Shown: positions 34,843 to 43,710, numbered from the stretch's first letter. The stretch is 64,000 nt of DNA from Roseomonas genomospecies 6 (GCF_008365375.1 NZ_QOKW01000007.1:186001-250000); one strand, 5' to 3'. Program-made: numbers and translations. The notes: generated from the sequence alone by a model not told the origin.

Positions 34843-35244
34843 GTGCTCGCATCACCGTCCACGCTCGTCGCGGTCGCCCTTGGCGGTGCCGTCGGTTCCG
34901 CGGCGCGCTATCTGTTGATGACGGTGGTCGGCCACTGGTTCGGCACGCAGTTCCCCTATGGTACGTTGGTGGTGAACGCCGTCGGCTGCTTCACCATGGG
35001 GGTGCTGGCGGAGCTGGCCGCGCTGGTGTGGTCGCCCTCGCCGGAACTGCGGGCGCTGGTGATGGTGGGCGTGCTGGGGGGCTTCACCACCTTCTCCTCC
35101 TTCACGCTCGACGTCGGCGTGCTGGTGGCGCGGAACGCCCTGCCGGCGGCGGCGGGTTACATCCTGGCCTCGATGGTGCTGACCATCGCGGGCTTCTTTG
35201 CCGGCCTTGCGGTCGTGCGTTCTCTTGTTTCGGTGCCCGTTTGA
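34843..35244 (+). CDS. crcB: Fluoride exporter CrcB/Fluc
   Basis: The 133-residue, four-span dual-topology fluoride channel has GGAVGSAARYLL near the N-terminus, FPYGTLVVNAVGCF with the pore Asn, and GGFTTFSSFTLD with the central sodium site and Phe-box. Length is typical of a single-gene homodimer. The start is GTG, with CGGAGG just upstream. I looked for a fluoride riboswitch in the leader and found none. It overlaps rluC by one base. Confidence 0.96.
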   Translation: MLASPSTLVAVALGGAVGSAARYLLMTVVGHWFGTQFPYGTLVVNAVGCFTMGVLAELAALVWSPSPELRALVMVGVLGGFTTFSSFTLDVGVLVARNALPAAAGYILASMVLTIAGFFAGLAVVRSLVSVPV

Positions 35245-36263
35245 TGAGTGAGAACAAAGCCGCCAGCGTGGAAACCCGGACCGTTACGTCCGACGAGGCC
35301 GATGTCCGCCTCGACCGCTGGTTCAAGCGCCATTTCCCCGATGTGGGGCACGGCTATCTGCAGAAGCTGCTGCGCACCGGCCAGATCCGCGTGGACGGCA
35401 AGCGGGCGGAAACCTCGACCCGGCTCGCCGCCGGCCAGTCCATCCGCATCCCGCCGCTGGCCGACTGGGCCAAGCCGGACGCCGCCGCCCCGGCCCCCGC
35501 GCCGAAGAAGCCGGCCATGTCGGACAAGGACATCGCGGCGCTCCAGGCGCTGGTTCTCTTCAAGGACGGCGACGTCATCGCGCTGAACAAGCCGGCGGGG
35601 CTGGCCGTGCAGGGCGGCACCAACACCACCAAGCATCTCGACGCGATGCTGGACGCCCTGCGTTTCGACGCGAAGGAGCGGCCCAAGCTGGTGCACCGGC
35701 TGGACAAGGACACCTCGGGCGTTCTGCTGCTAGCGCGCAACACCTTCGCGGCGTCCAAGCTGACGGAGCAGTTCCGGGGCCGCGACGTGCGCAAGATCTA
35801 CTGGGCCGCCACGGTCGGCGTGCCGAAGCCCTATCAGGGCAAGATCGATCTGGCGCTGGCCAAGGAAGGCGGTCCGCAGGGTGAGCGGGTGGCCGGCGAC
35901 GAGGACGACGGCAAGCGCGCCGTCACCTATTACTCGGTGCTTGAGAATCTGGGCAAGCAGGCGGCTTTCGTCGCCATGTGGCCGCGCACGGGCCGCACCC
36001 ACCAGCTCCGCGTCCACATGAACGCCATCGGCACGCCGATCCTGGGCGACGGGAAGTACGCCGGGCAGGGGGCTTACCTGCCGGGCGCCGAGGTGCAGAA
36101 GAAGCTTCACCTGCACGCCCGCCGCCTGATCCTGCCGCACCCGCGCGGCGGCAGCCGGATGATCGACGTGACGGCGCCGCTGCCGGACCACATGCTGACG
36201 ACGTGGAAGTATCTGGGCTTCAGCGCCAGCCTGAAGGGCGATCCGTTCGAGGGGGTGGAGTAA
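35244..36263 (+). CDS. rluC: RluA-family 23S rRNA pseudouridine synthase
   Basis: The 339-residue protein has an N-terminal S4 RNA-binding domain (VRLDRWFKRHFPDVGHGYLQKLL, GQIRVDGKRA), a Pro/Ala-rich linker, and the RluA catalytic domain with HRLDKDTSGVLLLARN holding the nucleophilic Asp, then RTGRTHQLRVHM. It resembles RluC, which modifies 955, 2504 and 2580 of 23S rRNA, though exact sites cannot be deduced. It is coupled to crcB. In many alphaproteobacteria this gene precedes the HAD and ATP12 genes; here benE and a repeat intervene. Confidence 0.93.
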   Translation: MSENKAASVETRTVTSDEADVRLDRWFKRHFPDVGHGYLQKLLRTGQIRVDGKRAETSTRLAAGQSIRIPPLADWAKPDAAAPAPAPKKPAMSDKDIAALQALVLFKDGDVIALNKPAGLAVQGGTNTTKHLDAMLDALRFDAKERPKLVHRLDKDTSGVLLLARNTFAASKLTEQFRGRDVRKIYWAATVGVPKPYQGKIDLALAKEGGPQGERVAGDEDDGKRAVTYYSVLENLGKQAAFVAMWPRTGRTHQLRVHMNAIGTPILGDGKYAGQGAYLPGAEVQKKLHLHARRLILPHPRGGSRMIDVTAPLPDHMLTTWKYLGFSASLKGDPFEGVE

Positions 36264-36279
36264 AGGCTGGGGATTTTTT

Positions 36280-36391
36280 ACCACAAAGACACGAAGGCAC
36301 GAAGATTCACAAAGGCGTTCGGGATGCTGGCCGAACAATTCCCTGTGGGAACGTCTTCGTGAAATTCTTTGTGCCTTTGTGTCTTTGTGGT
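36280..36391. repeat. Dispersed inverted repeat (ACCACAAAGACAC type)
   Basis: The left arm ACCACAAAGACACGAAGGCA and the right arm TGCCTTTGTGTCTTTGTGGT are inverted and nearly complementary, with a partly palindromic centre. The AT-rich composition is unlike its surroundings. Repeats with this CACAAAGACAC core are widespread intergenic elements in proteobacteria. It sits between rluC and benE and could fold on either strand. Confidence 0.85.
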
Positions 36392-36493
36392 GAATCGCCC
36401 CCATCGAAGGCACTTCTTCACCCCGCCTCGCGCGCGCCCCAGAAACGCCGCAAGCTGCTCCGCCGCCTGCACCCCTGACGGAGGGTTCCCGCC

Positions 36494-37693
36494 ATGGCCT
36501 CATCCGATTCCGCCCCGGCCACGGGCTTGTCCCTGCGCGCGATGGGCGCCGGCCTTCTGGCGGCCCTGGTCGGCTACGCCAGCTCGGTGGCGGTGGTGAT
36601 CCACGGGCTGACCGCTGTCGGGGCGAGCACGGAGCAGGTGGTGTCCGGCCTCGTGCTCGTGGGCTTCGCCATGGGCGTGACGGCCATGGGCCTCAGCCTG
36701 CATCGGCGCAAACCGATCAGCATCGCCTGGACCACGCCGGGCATGGCGCTTATGGCCGCCACCGGGGCCGTGGAGGGCGGATTCGCCGCGGCGGTCGGGG
36801 CCTTCGTGGTGACCGGGGTGCTGATCGTGGTCGCCGGGCTGTGGTCGCCGCTTGGCCGCTGGATCGCCGCGATTCCGAAGCCGCTGGCGAACGGCATGCT
36901 GGCCGGCATCCTGCTGAAGCTGTGCCTTGCCCCCTTCCTGGCGGTGTCGCAGGCGCCGGGCGTGGCTCTCCTGGTGCTCGCGACCTGGGCGGTGGTCGGG
37001 CGGGTGGCGCGGCTCTACGCCGTTCCCGCCGCGGTGGCGGTGGCGCTGGGAGCCATGGCGCTGGACAGTTCCGGCGGGGCGGCGCTGTCCGGCGCGGTGT
37101 GGCCGGGCGTGACGTTCGTCCAGCCGGTCTTCACCTGGGAGGCGCTGGTCGGCATCGCGCTGCCGCTCTTCGTCGTCACCATGGCGTCGCAGAACATCCC
37201 CGGCCTCGCCGTGCTGGCGGCCTACAACTACGCGCCGCCGACCCGCCCGATCTTCCTGGCGACGGGCGCCGCGTCCGCCCTGACCGCGCTGGGTGGAGCG
37301 CCCACCGTCAACCTCGCCGCCATCACCGCCGCGCTCTGCGCCAGCCCGGACGCCGACCCGAACCCGGCGCGGCGCTGGCAGGCCGCCTTCGTCGGCGGCG
37401 TCGGCTACATCCTCTTCGCCGGGCTGGCCGGGGTGACGGCGGTCATGGTCACCCGCTCCCCGCCGGTGCTGATCGAGGCGGTGGCCGGGCTGGCGCTGGT
37501 TGGGGCCTTCGGCTCCGCCCTGATGGGCGCCGTGCAGGCGGAGGAGAACCGGACCGCCGCGCTGGTCACGCTTCTGGTCACCGCGTCGGGGCTGTCCTTC
37601 GCGGGGGTGGGGTCGGCCTTCTGGGGGCTGCTGCTGGGCGGGGCGGTTCACCTGCTCCATTGGCGCCCGGTGGCCCTGCAACCTGCGAAGTGA
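36494..37693 (+). CDS. benE: Benzoate/H+ symporter family protein
   Basis: This 399-residue protein has about twelve membrane segments. ISIAWTTPGMALMAATG, IPKPLANGMLAGILLKLC, VTMASQNIPGLAVLAAYNY and GGAPTVNLAAITAAL are BenE signatures. BenE imports benzoate with protons, but no benzoate catabolism genes are nearby, so the physiological substrate is uncertain. It lies between rluC and a HAD/ATP12 pair. Its base composition is like its neighbours. Confidence 0.92.
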   Translation: MASSDSAPATGLSLRAMGAGLLAALVGYASSVAVVIHGLTAVGASTEQVVSGLVLVGFAMGVTAMGLSLHRRKPISIAWTTPGMALMAATGAVEGGFAAAVGAFVVTGVLIVVAGLWSPLGRWIAAIPKPLANGMLAGILLKLCLAPFLAVSQAPGVALLVLATWAVVGRVARLYAVPAAVAVALGAMALDSSGGAALSGAVWPGVTFVQPVFTWEALVGIALPLFVVTMASQNIPGLAVLAAYNYAPPTRPIFLATGAASALTALGGAPTVNLAAITAALCASPDADPNPARRWQAAFVGGVGYILFAGLAGVTAVMVTRSPPVLIEAVAGLALVGAFGSALMGAVQAEENRTAALVTLLVTASGLSFAGVGSAFWGLLLGGAVHLLHWRPVALQPAK

Positions 37694-37750
37694 GTTGCGC
37701 TTTCCCGGCGCGGACCGCATAAGTCCGGTACGACCCGCGTCCCGGAGGCG

Positions 37751-38446
37751 ATGCCCGTGAGCAGTTCAGTGAATGCCCGTCCGCTGCGGCTGGCCCTGTT
37801 CGATTGCGACGGCACGCTGGTGGACAGCCAGTTCGCCATCATCGACGCCATGACCACCGCCTGGACCACCCACGGTCTGGGCGAGCCGGACCCGCTGGAA
37901 GTCCGCCGCATGGTCGGGCTGCCGCTGATGCAGGCGGTGGCCCTGCTGCTTCCGGACCAGGACACCGATCGCCACGTCGCCGTCACGGAAAGTTACAAGG
38001 ACGCTTTCGCCGCTCTGCGCCGCCGCGGCGACCTGCACGAGCCGCTGTTCCCCGGCATCCTCGACACGCTGGACGCTCTGGAAGCCACGGGCGTTCTGCT
38101 GGGGGTGGCGACCGGCAAGTCGCGGCGCGGGCTGGACGCCGTGCTGGCGCACCACCGGCTGACCCATCGTTTCGTCACCTTGCAGACCAGCGATATCGGC
38201 CCCGGAAAGCCGCACCCCGACATGGTGTACCGCGCCCTGGCCGAAGCGGGTGTGGAAGCGGCGGGAACGGTTGTGATCGGCGACACCACCTACGACATTC
38301 AGATGGCCCGCAACGCGCGGGTCGCGTCGGTCGGCGTCTCCTGGGGCTATCACGCGGTGGCCGAACTGGAGGGCGCCGGGGCCGACCGCATCGTCCACCG
38401 CGGACGCGAGGTGGCCGGCGCCGTGCTGGCCCTGCTGGACCGATAA
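37751..38446 (+). CDS. HAD-IA phosphatase (phosphoglycolate phosphatase-like)
   Basis: The 231-residue protein has motif I FDCDGTLVDSQ, motif II in VATGKSRRG, Lys in GPGKPHPDM and motif III VIGDTTYDIQMARNA. The cap is the small helical C1 type of Gph/PgmB enzymes. A GGAGG sits very near the ATG; the GTG two codons later has better spacing and may be the true start. It is followed by the ATP12 gene after 21 bases, a pair conserved in alphaproteobacteria. Substrate likely a small phosphorylated metabolite. Confidence 0.9.
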   Translation: MPVSSSVNARPLRLALFDCDGTLVDSQFAIIDAMTTAWTTHGLGEPDPLEVRRMVGLPLMQAVALLLPDQDTDRHVAVTESYKDAFAALRRRGDLHEPLFPGILDTLDALEATGVLLGVATGKSRRGLDAVLAHHRLTHRFVTLQTSDIGPGKPHPDMVYRALAEAGVEAAGTVVIGDTTYDIQMARNARVASVGVSWGYHAVAELEGAGADRIVHRGREVAGAVLALLDR

Positions 38447-38467
38447 GAGAAAAGCCGAAGGACTCCA

Positions 38468-39166
38468 ATGAAGCGCTTCTACAAGACCACCTCCGTCGCG
38501 GAGGCCGCCGGCGGCGGCTTCGAGGTGCGCCTGGACAACCGCCCGATCCGCAGCCCGGCCAAGGCGCCGCTGGTCTTCGCGAGCTGGCCGCTGGCCCAGG
38601 CCGTCGCCGCCGAGTGGGAGGCGCAGCCGGAGGACATCACCCCCGACAGCATGCCGCTGATGCAACTCGCCAGCACGGCGGTCGATCTGATCGGCAAGGG
38701 CCGCGCCGCCATCGTGGACGGCGTGGCCGCCTATGCGGAGACGGACCTGCTCTGCTACCGCGCGGAGCATCCCAGGACGCTGGTGGAGCGGCAGGCGCAG
38801 TCCTGGCAGCCGCTTCTGGACTGGGCGACGCTGCGCTACGACGCGCCGCTGCACGTCAACGCCGGGCTGATGCCCAAGCCGCAGCCGCCCGAGGCGTTGC
38901 GCGCGCTGCGCAACGCGGTGGAGGCCTACGACGATTGGACCCTGTCGGCGCTCCAGACCGCCACCGGGGCCTGCGGCTCGCTGATCGTGGCGCTGGCCCT
39001 GGTCGAAGGGCGCATCGACGCCGAGGAGGCGTTCGCGGTGTCGCAGCTCGACGAGACCTTCCAGATCGAAGCCTGGGGAGAGGACCCGGAGGCGACCAAG
39101 CGCCGCGCCGCCCTGCGGGTGGACATCGCCGCCTGCCGCCGCTTCGTGGATCTGCTGAGGGCGTAA
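38468..39166 (+). CDS. ATP12-family F1-ATPase assembly chaperone
   Basis: The 232-residue protein is homologous to mitochondrial Atp12, which binds the F1 alpha subunit during assembly. MKRFYKTTSVAEAAGGGFEV, LDNRPIRSPAKAPLV, ETDLLCYRAEHP and ASTAVDLIGKGR are family hallmarks. Such proteins are nearly confined to alphaproteobacteria and mitochondria, which helps place the organism. It forms an operon with the HAD gene. Confidence 0.95.
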   Translation: MKRFYKTTSVAEAAGGGFEVRLDNRPIRSPAKAPLVFASWPLAQAVAAEWEAQPEDITPDSMPLMQLASTAVDLIGKGRAAIVDGVAAYAETDLLCYRAEHPRTLVERQAQSWQPLLDWATLRYDAPLHVNAGLMPKPQPPEALRALRNAVEAYDDWTLSALQTATGACGSLIVALALVEGRIDAEEAFAVSQLDETFQIEAWGEDPEATKRRAALRVDIAACRRFVDLLRA

Positions 39167-39177
39167 GACCCCCGACC

Positions 39178-40857
39178 ATGACCACCGTTTCCGAAGCCCT
39201 GCGGACCGCGGTCGACTTGCATCAAAGGAACCGGCTTCAGGAGGCCGCGGATCTCTATGTCCGCATCCTCCAGGCCGATCCGTCCGCCGCGGATGCCTGG
39301 CACCTGCTGGGCGTGCTGCACCATCAGGTGGGCCAGCACCGCAAGGCCGAGGAGTTCATCGGCGCGGCCATCGCCCGCGATCCGGCCTGCGCCGCCTATC
39401 ACGACAATCTCGGCTCCGCCCGGCGCGGCGCGGGAAATCCCGGCGGGGCGGCGGACTGCCACCGCCGCGCCATGGCGCTGTCACCGGATTGGGTGAAGCC
39501 GCTGGGCAATCTGGGCAACGCCCTGCTGGACGCGCAGCATCCCGAGGCAGCGGCAACGGCCTACCGGCGGGCGCTTCGGCTGGAGCCGGTTCAGGACAGC
39601 CTGCGGCTGCGGCTGGCCGATTGCCTGCACGGGATGGGGCGGTCCGGGGAGGCGGAACCCCTCTACGCGGCGCTGCTGGAGGCCCAGCCGGAGCGGCCCG
39701 ACCTGCGTCATCGCCTGGGGCTTGCGACGCTCGGGACCAGCGGGCTTCTGACCGCCAAGCTCGCCGAGGCCGCACGCACCGTCGATCGCGACCGGCTGAA
39801 GACGGCGCTGTCCCTGTTCGGCGGCGCGGCGCGGGCCGGGCTTGCCGAGGCCCGCAGGAACCTGTTCGGTACGGCCATCCTGGCCTTGCAGAACGGGGTT
39901 CTGGACGACCAAACCCTGCATGGGGTTGCGGTGGCGGCGCGCGAACGGCTGAGGGTTGACCGGCGGGACGCGGCGGCGCTGGCGGTGGTCTGCTACAACC
40001 TGTACCGGCGCGACCGGCTGGAGGTCGCCCACCGTTTCTTCCGCAAACACGCCCGCCATTTCGCGCCGGAGGAGATCGGCGGCGCGTTCGAATTGCTGGT
40101 GTGGTCCATCGTCGACGCATCGCGCGCCTTCCTCACCCGTTTGGAGGGGTATGAGCCCCGTCTGTTCCAACGGGCGGTGCATCGGGATGTGGTGCCGGCG
40201 GCGGGGGATGGACGCCCGGTCCTGCTGATCGGCTGCGACGACGGCTACTGGCGGCGTTTCGGAGTGCCGTTCCTGGACTCCTGGCGGGAGAAGGCCAGCT
40301 CCTGCGCCTTGCACGTCCATCTCGTCAACCCGTCGGACGAGACGGTCGATGCCCTGCGGCGGCTGGCGGACGAGGTGGGCGGCGGCTTGTCCTGCTCCGC
40401 GGAAGCCATCGATCTCGACGCCATGCCCGAGCCGGTGCGGGTGACCTACTTCGCCTGCGCCCGCTTTGCCGTGGCCCGGAGGCTGCTGCGGCAGGGGACC
40501 GCTCCGGTGGTTCAGGTCGATGTGGACGCCGTGATGCTGGAGGATGTGGGAGCCGCCATGCGGCAGTGGCCGCCGGGCTGGGACATCGCGGTCATGCGGG
40601 ACCGGCGCGGGCGCGGGCCGATGCGGGATTTCCTGGCGGGCTTCATGGCCTTCAACGCGACTCCGGCAGGACGAGCCTTCCTGGAGCGGGTGGCCGCCTA
40701 CATCGGCTGGCATTTCGACGCCGGGCGGGTTTACTGGATGCTGGATCAGGCCGCCCCCTATTGCGTGTATGACGGGATGCGTCGGGCGGGAGAGCCGCCA
40801 TCCGTCGTCTGGCACGATTTCGCGGACTTTCCCTATCTGCGCTTTGCGGACAAGTGA
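39178..40857 (+). CDS. TPR protein with C-terminal glycosyltransferase-like domain
   Basis: This 559-residue protein begins with four to five tetratricopeptide repeats (residues about 5-165; AADAWHLLGVLHHQVGQHRKAEEF and KPLGNLGNALLDAQHPEAAATAY types). A helical middle part follows, and from about residue 345 a GT-A-like domain (GCDDGYWRRFGVPFLDSW) with a DVD motif at 448-450 in VVQVDVDAVM and a later LDQAAPYCVYD. The DxD-like motif suggests nucleotide-sugar and metal binding. TPR-glycosyltransferase fusions often modify proteins or surface glycans. It starts 11 bases after the ATP12 stop. The acceptor is unknown. Confidence 0.78.
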   Translation: MTTVSEALRTAVDLHQRNRLQEAADLYVRILQADPSAADAWHLLGVLHHQVGQHRKAEEFIGAAIARDPACAAYHDNLGSARRGAGNPGGAADCHRRAMALSPDWVKPLGNLGNALLDAQHPEAAATAYRRALRLEPVQDSLRLRLADCLHGMGRSGEAEPLYAALLEAQPERPDLRHRLGLATLGTSGLLTAKLAEAARTVDRDRLKTALSLFGGAARAGLAEARRNLFGTAILALQNGVLDDQTLHGVAVAARERLRVDRRDAAALAVVCYNLYRRDRLEVAHRFFRKHARHFAPEEIGGAFELLVWSIVDASRAFLTRLEGYEPRLFQRAVHRDVVPAAGDGRPVLLIGCDDGYWRRFGVPFLDSWREKASSCALHVHLVNPSDETVDALRRLADEVGGGLSCSAEAIDLDAMPEPVRVTYFACARFAVARRLLRQGTAPVVQVDVDAVMLEDVGAAMRQWPPGWDIAVMRDRRGRGPMRDFLAGFMAFNATPAGRAFLERVAAYIGWHFDAGRVYWMLDQAAPYCVYDGMRRAGEPPSVVWHDFADFPYLRFADK

Positions 40858-40948
40858 ATCGTTGGACGGAATAAAGCGCTCCCGAAGGCGTCCTGGGAGT
40901 GGGGGCCGGGCAGATCGCCCGCCCCGTCACGACAGGGAGGCACCGTCC

Positions 40949-41341
40949 ATGTTTCGCTTCGCCCGCTTCACCGCCGCCGCCGCGCTCGCCCTGGGGATTC
41001 TGGCGCCGTCCGCCTTCGCGCAGGATGCCATGCCGGCCAAGACCGGCCAGACGGCCGGCGGCCCCGTGCTGACCGACAGCAAGGGCATGACGCTCTACGT
41101 CTTCGACCGCGATTCGGGTGGCAAGTCCGCCTGCAACGGGCAATGCGCCACCAACTGGCCGCCGTTGATGGCTCCGGCGGGCGCCAAGCCGATGGGCGAT
41201 TACACCGTCATCACGCGGGACGACGGCTCCATGCAGTGGGCCTACAAGGGCAAGCCGCTCTACGGCTGGGCCAAGGACGGCAAGCCGGGCGACGCCACCG
41301 GCGACGGGGTGAACAACGTCTGGCACGTCGCGCGCCCGTAG
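40949..41341 (+). CDS. Secreted COG4315-family repeat protein
   Basis: This 130-residue protein has a signal peptide (TAAAALALGILAPSAFAQ) and a mature domain with two copies of the LYxFxxD-type motif, LYVFDRD and LYGWAKD. It also has CNGQCATNWPPL with two cysteines and a terminal NNVWHVARP. This is the predicted lipoprotein/secreted repeat family of unknown function, often stress induced. AGGGAGG precedes the ATG, and a strong terminator follows. Confidence 0.92.
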   Translation: MFRFARFTAAAALALGILAPSAFAQDAMPAKTGQTAGGPVLTDSKGMTLYVFDRDSGGKSACNGQCATNWPPLMAPAGAKPMGDYTVITRDDGSMQWAYKGKPLYGWAKDGKPGDATGDGVNNVWHVARP

Positions 41342-41358
41342 AATTCGGGAAAAGGAAG

Positions 41359-41390
41359 AAGCCCCCGCAGCGCGTGGCCGCGGGGGCTTT
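41359..41390 (+). terminator. Rho-independent terminator
   Basis: AAGCCCCCGC (41359-41368) pairs with GCGGGGGCTT (41380-41389), followed by TCC. It lies 18 bases after the COG4315 gene and may also serve the convergent PRC-barrel gene. Confidence 0.88.
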
Positions 41391-41429
41391 CCATGTCTGG
41401 ACCAGCGGTTGCTGGCCGGCGGTTACAGG

Positions 41430-41457
41430 CCTGCCTTTACTGGCCTGCCTTTACTGG
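41430..41457. repeat. 14-bp tandem repeat at the 3' end of the PRC-barrel gene
   Basis: CCTGCCTTTACTGG is repeated twice exactly. The second copy contains the TAA stop codon (minus strand) of the PRC-barrel gene, so a stop and a few codons are duplicated just past the end of the gene. Confidence 0.85.
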
Positions 41458-42062
41458 CCGGTGCCCGACGGGGCGGCCGGCGGAGCGCCGGTGGCGCCGC
41501 TCGGCGCGGTCATGGTGCCGGTGGTGCCGGTGGAGGAGCGGCTGGCCGCGCCGTTCACCGTGTCGCCAGCGCGATCCTTGTTGCGGTTCAGCGAGGTGGT
41601 GGTGTCGGAGTATTCGAACTCCGCCATATCCTTCACCTGATCGCGGGTCATGCCGGAAAGCTGGACGCGCTCCTGCTGGGCGTCCCAGTTGGCCTGATTG
41701 ATGTCGATGGCGATCTGCTTCTCGCCGATGCCGAGGAAACCGCCCGAGGAGATCACGAGCTGACGGGCCTGGCCGTTGCTGTCCAGGATCACGTCCTCGA
41801 CCTCGCCGACCTTCTCGTTGTCGGAGCCGTAGACGTTCTTGCCCATCATGTTCTCGGCGCTGGCGAGCTGGCCGCCGGTCAGGCCGGACGCGCTGCCGGT
41901 CGCGGCGCTGCCGCCCGGAGCGGTGGTGCCGCTTTTGTTCATTTCGGTCGCGGTCGGGGCGCCGGTGGCGGGGCTGCCGGTCGCCGGCGACGAGCTCTGT
42001 GCCATCGCCGTGCCGGTCATCAGCGCCAGGACGGACGCAGCCGCGATGATTTCCCTCCGCAT
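41451..42062 (-). CDS. Secreted PRC-barrel domain protein
   Basis: The 203-residue protein has a signal peptide (IIAAASVLALMTGTAMAQ), a low-complexity Ser/Ala/Thr/Gly region and a PRC-barrel (residues about 68-150; MGKNVYGSDNEKVGEVEDVILDSNG, GEKQIAIDINQANWD). A second Thr/Gly/Ala/Pro-rich tail closes it. Periplasmic PRC-barrel proteins are common and often stress-related in alphaproteobacteria, but their partners are unknown. It is convergent with the COG4315 gene and ends in a 14-bp repeat. Confidence 0.88.
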   Translation of the reverse strand: MRREIIAAASVLALMTGTAMAQSSSPATGSPATGAPTATEMNKSGTTAPGGSAATGSASGLTGGQLASAENMMGKNVYGSDNEKVGEVEDVILDSNGQARQLVISSGGFLGIGEKQIAIDINQANWDAQQERVQLSGMTRDQVKDMAEFEYSDTTTSLNRNKDRAGDTVNGAASRSSTGTTGTMTAPSGATGAPPAAPSGTGQ

Positions 42063-42221
42063 AACTCACTCCTTTCAGTTTATCGGCGTGTCTGTTGCGT
42101 GCCTTGTTTGCCTCGGTAAGGCAGAACGACAACAGGGCGCCAAGGCGATTGGTTGCGCGTCAGGTCGAAGAAATCTTTCGGCTAGTCCGGCGAAGTTTCG
42201 GGAATAAAAACCGGCAAGAAC

Positions 42222-43157
42222 TCAGAAGCTTGCCCAGACTGGCTTTGCCGGCGTGACTGTCGCCTCTCCGGCTGTCAAGAGCAATCCGTCTTGCCTCGCT
42301 CGGGTGATATCTTCCAGGCGCAGCAAGGCGAGGGCGCAAGTCCCCCGGCCGCTGCGGATCTCACCGGCCTCCTTGCCGTTCAGGGTCACCGGTGTGCCGG
42401 GAGCGGGCAGGGGGCCGTCGACGGTCACCGGGAACAGCTTCTTCTTGATGAGGGCGCGGTACTTGGTGCGGGCGGTCAGTTCCTGCCCCATGTAGCAGCC
42501 CTTGTCCCAGGAGATGGCGTTCAGGTCGTCCAGATCGTTTTCCAACGGAAGGGATTTGTCGGGAACGAGGTCGCGGCTGCCCTCCGGCACCCCCAGGGAA
42601 AGGCGCTGCCGGTCGTAGTCGTCGGCGCTCCGCGGCGCGAAGCCCGCCGCCTCCAGCGCCGCCGCGGCGCCGTCGTGCGGCAGGAAGGCGCGGGCGCCCA
42701 GCGCCGGCAGGCGCGGATCGGTGAAGGCGACGCCGCCCGCGAAGGGCACCGCCGCGCCGGCCTCCTCCGGCAAACCCAGCCCAGGCAAACCCAGCCCAGG
42801 CAAACCCAGCCGGGCGAGGGCGTCCCCGCCGAACAGGGCGACGGCGGCCAGGGTCCCGGCCCGGTCCTCCAGCGTGATCCTGGAGCGCAGCCTGTACATC
42901 TTCAGGCGGCGCAGCAATTCCTCCCGCCGGTCCGTTTCGGGGTCCAGCAGAAGGGCGCCGTCCGATTCGGCGATGCGGAAGTCGTGCAGGAACTTGCCCT
43001 GTGGCGTCAGGAACAGCGCGTAGACGGCGCGGTCCGGGCCGACGCGCCGCACGTCGTTGGACACCAGCCCTTGCAGGAAAGCCGCGCGGTCCTCGCCCGC
43101 GACCGCGATCACGCCCCGGTCCTCCAGAACCGCGTAGCCCGCCCGTTCCGCCGTCAT
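42222..43157 (-). CDS. ygfZ: YgfZ/GcvT-like folate-binding protein
   Basis: The 311-residue protein is a tetrahydrofolate-binding paralogue of the aminomethyltransferase GcvT that helps build or repair iron-sulfur clusters (YgfZ/Iba57). The diagnostic DKGCYMGQELTARTKY holds the essential Cys. The N-terminus reads VIAVAGEDRAAFLQGLVSND. A 15-bp tandem repeat encodes LGLPGLGLPGLGLP in the middle; two of the copies are probably extra, lengthening a loop. It is a lone gene, about 160 bases from the PRC-barrel gene upstream of its 3' end. Confidence 0.94.
   Translation of the reverse strand: MTAERAGYAVLEDRGVIAVAGEDRAAFLQGLVSNDVRRVGPDRAVYALFLTPQGKFLHDFRIAESDGALLLDPETDRREELLRRLKMYRLRSRITLEDRAGTLAAVALFGGDALARLGLPGLGLPGLGLPEEAGAAVPFAGGVAFTDPRLPALGARAFLPHDGAAAALEAAGFAPRSADDYDRQRLSLGVPEGSRDLVPDKSLPLENDLDDLNAISWDKGCYMGQELTARTKYRALIKKKLFPVTVDGPLPAPGTPVTLNGKEAGEIRSGRGTCALALLRLEDITRARQDGLLLTAGEATVTPAKPVWASF
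42770..42811 (-). repeat. 15-bp in-frame tandem repeat, 2.8 copies
   Basis: The plus-strand unit GCAAACCCAGCCCAG occurs twice in full and a third time as 12 bases. On the minus strand it encodes repeated LPGLG inside ygfZ. Confidence 0.92.
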
Positions 43158-43302
43158 GCCCTTGCTCCGACTGTCCCGTTCATGCCCCCGATAGTTGGGC
43201 GAAGGGTGCGGAGGAGGCAAGTATGGCGAGGGTGGAGCGACTGCATGGCGCGTCCGCCTTTTCCGCGGACGCGCCTTGGAGCAAGCCGTGGTCGGGCAGC
43301 CG

Positions 43303-43710
43303 TCAGGCGGCCGGGAGGTCGATCCGCAGGACCTGCACCGACTTGGTGCGGCCGTCGAGCGTGCCGTAGGCGATCGACTGACCCTCGGACAGGCCGAGCA
43401 GGGCGGCGCCGACCGGGGTCAGGATCGAGATGCCGTCCTGGCGCTGGGTCGCCTCGTCCGGCGTGATGAGTGTGGCGGTGTGCCGCGTCCCCCGGTCGTC
43501 CATGAAGGTGACCCGGCTGCCGAGCCGGACGAAGGGGATGCCGGCGCCGTCGGAAGTGTCCGCGACATCGGCGCGGTCCACCTCGCGCTGGAGGAAGTCG
43601 ATGACTCCGGCGGGGCGGCTGAGATGGGCGAGAAGGACGTCGAGACGCCCAAGATCCTGAGGAGTGATTCGGATCGGCGGCGGGTCGCCCAGCATCGACT
43701 TGCGGTTCAT
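43303..43710 (-). CDS. rnk: Rnk-like nucleoside diphosphate kinase regulator (GreA/GreB C-domain)
   Basis: This 135-residue protein has a short N-terminal helical hairpin (ITPQDLGRLDVLLAHL) and a GreA/GreB-type C-terminal FKBP-like domain (VRLGSRVTFMDDRGTRHTATLITPDEA, ISILTPVGAALLGLSEGQ). The coiled coil is much shorter than in GreA, so it should bind RNA polymerase without transcript cleavage, as Rnk does. The start follows GGAG; a hairpin (GGCCGCC/GGCGGCC) lies 22 bases upstream in the leader. Confidence 0.88.
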   Translation of the reverse strand: MNRKSMLGDPPPIRITPQDLGRLDVLLAHLSRPAGVIDFLQREVDRADVADTSDGAGIPFVRLGSRVTFMDDRGTRHTATLITPDEATQRQDGISILTPVGAALLGLSEGQSIAYGTLDGRTKSVQVLRIDLPAA

